A DNA stretch of 5,019 nucleotides from Leptofilum sp965368765 (GTDB lineage: Bacteria; Chloroflexota; Anaerolineae; Promineifilales; Promineifilaceae). Position numbers and translations under genes: made by a program. Where the stretch lies: positions 1 through 5,019 of the forward strand of contig CBDUOF010000425.1 of assembly GCA_965368765.1 (NCBI GenBank), in the 5' to 3' direction. Shown in pieces: positions 4,613-5,019 of this stretch. The notes beneath the pieces were generated by a model. The model did no database searches. It was not told where the DNA came from and saw only the letters and a program-made list of their open reading frames with translations. Numbering within the stretch: the first letter of the stretch is position 1; the number at the start of each line of letters is the position of its first letter.

Positions 4613-5019
4613 TTAAACGGCCGCTTTTACCAGGCTTGCCAGGGCGGCTTCAACACGGCCGTATTCGGTCTGAATTTGCTGTAGCAGTTGAGGGGCATTC
4701 GATAAATCTTGTGCTATGCTCGATTGTTCCAGTTCGCGGCTGTAGCCCGAAAGTTGGGTCATGGCCATGCTGGCACTGCTGCCCTTTAGGGTGTGGGCGG
4801 CGTGCCTGACTCCAGTATAATCATCGTTCTCTATGGCGCCAGCTAACCTGGCCAAGATTTCACTGGTATCCTCCAGAAAAATGGGCGCCATCATAGCCAG
4901 AAATTGGTCAATATTGCTCCCAACCAGGTGTTTTAGCACTTCCAGATCGATAGCCTGTGTTGGCGGGTTTTCTGCGGCAGAAGGTGGCGGTGTGACTGCC
5001 AGCTCGGGTGCAGCTGTCT
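4613..5019 (-). CDS. HPt-domain C-terminus of a larger signalling protein (probably hybrid histidine kinase), 5' part outside window
   Basis: The frame is open from the right edge to TAA at 4613-4615, giving 134 residues. A Pro/Ala-rich linker (about residues 1-20) leads into an HPt domain beginning IDLEVLKHL. The phosphotransfer motif HTLKGSS is clear, with the phospho-accepting histidine at fragment residue 75 (codon 4793-4795), within the helix pattern typical of HPt four-helix bundles (DTSEILARLAGAIEN before it, SRELEQ and LLQQIQTEYGRVEAAL after it). HPt domains pass phosphoryl groups between receiver domains in multistep relays. A GTG at 4937-4939 could serve as a start for a stand-alone domain, but it would remove the conserved first helix residues and has no ribosome site, so I read it as an internal valine. 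What lies upstream (kinase, receiver) cannot be seen. The downstream lone receiver is a candidate acceptor. Confidence 0.9.
   Translation of the reverse strand, partial: TAAPELAVTPPPSAAENPPTQAIDLEVLKHLVGSNIDQFLAMMAPIFLEDTSEILARLAGAIENDDYTGVRHAAHTLKGSSASMAMTQLSGYSRELEQSSIAQDLSNAPQLLQQIQTEYGRVEAALASLVKAAV

Larger units (their letters stand above)
444..4662. repeat. dispersed palindrome ACGGCCGT (core CGGCCG)
   Basis: Seven perfect ACGGCCGT copies occur at 758-765, 2104-2111, 2787-2794, 3119-3126, 4064-4071, 4315-4322 and 4655-4662; four of them extend to AACGGCCGTT (757, 3118, 4063, 4314). The core CGGCCG occurs 14 times (also at 444, 1671, 2456, 3179, 3362, 4507 and 4618). About 0.08 copies of a given octamer would be expected by chance in 5 kb at even base composition. 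The copies fall in four different genes and in all three codon frames (encoding TAV, RP or GR), so protein constraint does not explain them. Confidence 0.85.

Noticed and set aside
4937..4939. GTG as the start of a stand-alone 108-residue HPt protein
   Set aside because: The frame is open upstream to the window edge with a Pro/Ala linker and the HPt helix begins before this codon (IDLEVLKHL); no ribosome site precedes it.

Overview
The window is a densely packed bacterial segment in which every supportable gene lies on the minus strand. Reading in the direction of transcription (high to low coordinates) the genes are: (1) the C-terminal end of a large protein finishing in a histidine phosphotransfer (HPt) domain, entering from the right edge; (2) a 687-residue membrane protein that joins a STAND/Orc1-like P-loop ATPase, one transmembrane helix, a Thr/Pro-rich stalk and a C-terminal SUMF1/FGE-sulfatase fold; (3) a small Trm112-family protein; (4) a single-domain response regulator; (5) a GNAT acetyltransferase with a degenerate second GNAT half; (6) the N-terminal 262 residues of a PLP-dependent threonine/serine dehydratase, cut by the left edge.

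Organism: my best guess is a filamentous-type Chloroflexota (Anaerolineae-like). The grounds are general: tandem-GNAT and CPxxxQ-type Trm112 proteins of this style, Thr/Pro-rich stalks joined to SUMF1 domains, a mid-range GC content, and many copies of the palindrome ACGGCCGT. No ribosomal or marker gene is present to prove it.

Layout: 4613-5019 is the HPt terminus. 4491-4612 is the main intergenic gap; it holds a good sigma70-like promoter and a GC-rich hairpin leading into the ATPase-SUMF1 gene (2427-4490). After a 102-base gap with a strong Shine-Dalgarno site and a weaker possible promoter comes a tight cluster: Trm112 (2070-2324), receiver (1694-2068, 1 base after the Trm112 stop), GNAT (823-1704, overlapping the receiver end) and, 36 bases on, the dehydratase (1-786). 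The last four are very likely one transcript.

How they may work together: the upstream HPt protein and the downstream lone receiver are natural candidates for two steps of a phosphorelay, but no direct link is visible. The membrane ATPase would couple a nucleotide switch in the cytoplasm to a binding-type SUMF1 fold outside; that fold lacks both cysteines needed for formylglycine formation, so it is unlikely to be a sulfatase-activating enzyme. The most striking non-gene signal is the octamer ACGGCCGT, seven perfect copies in 5 kb, used in all three codon frames, which marks it as a DNA-level element.
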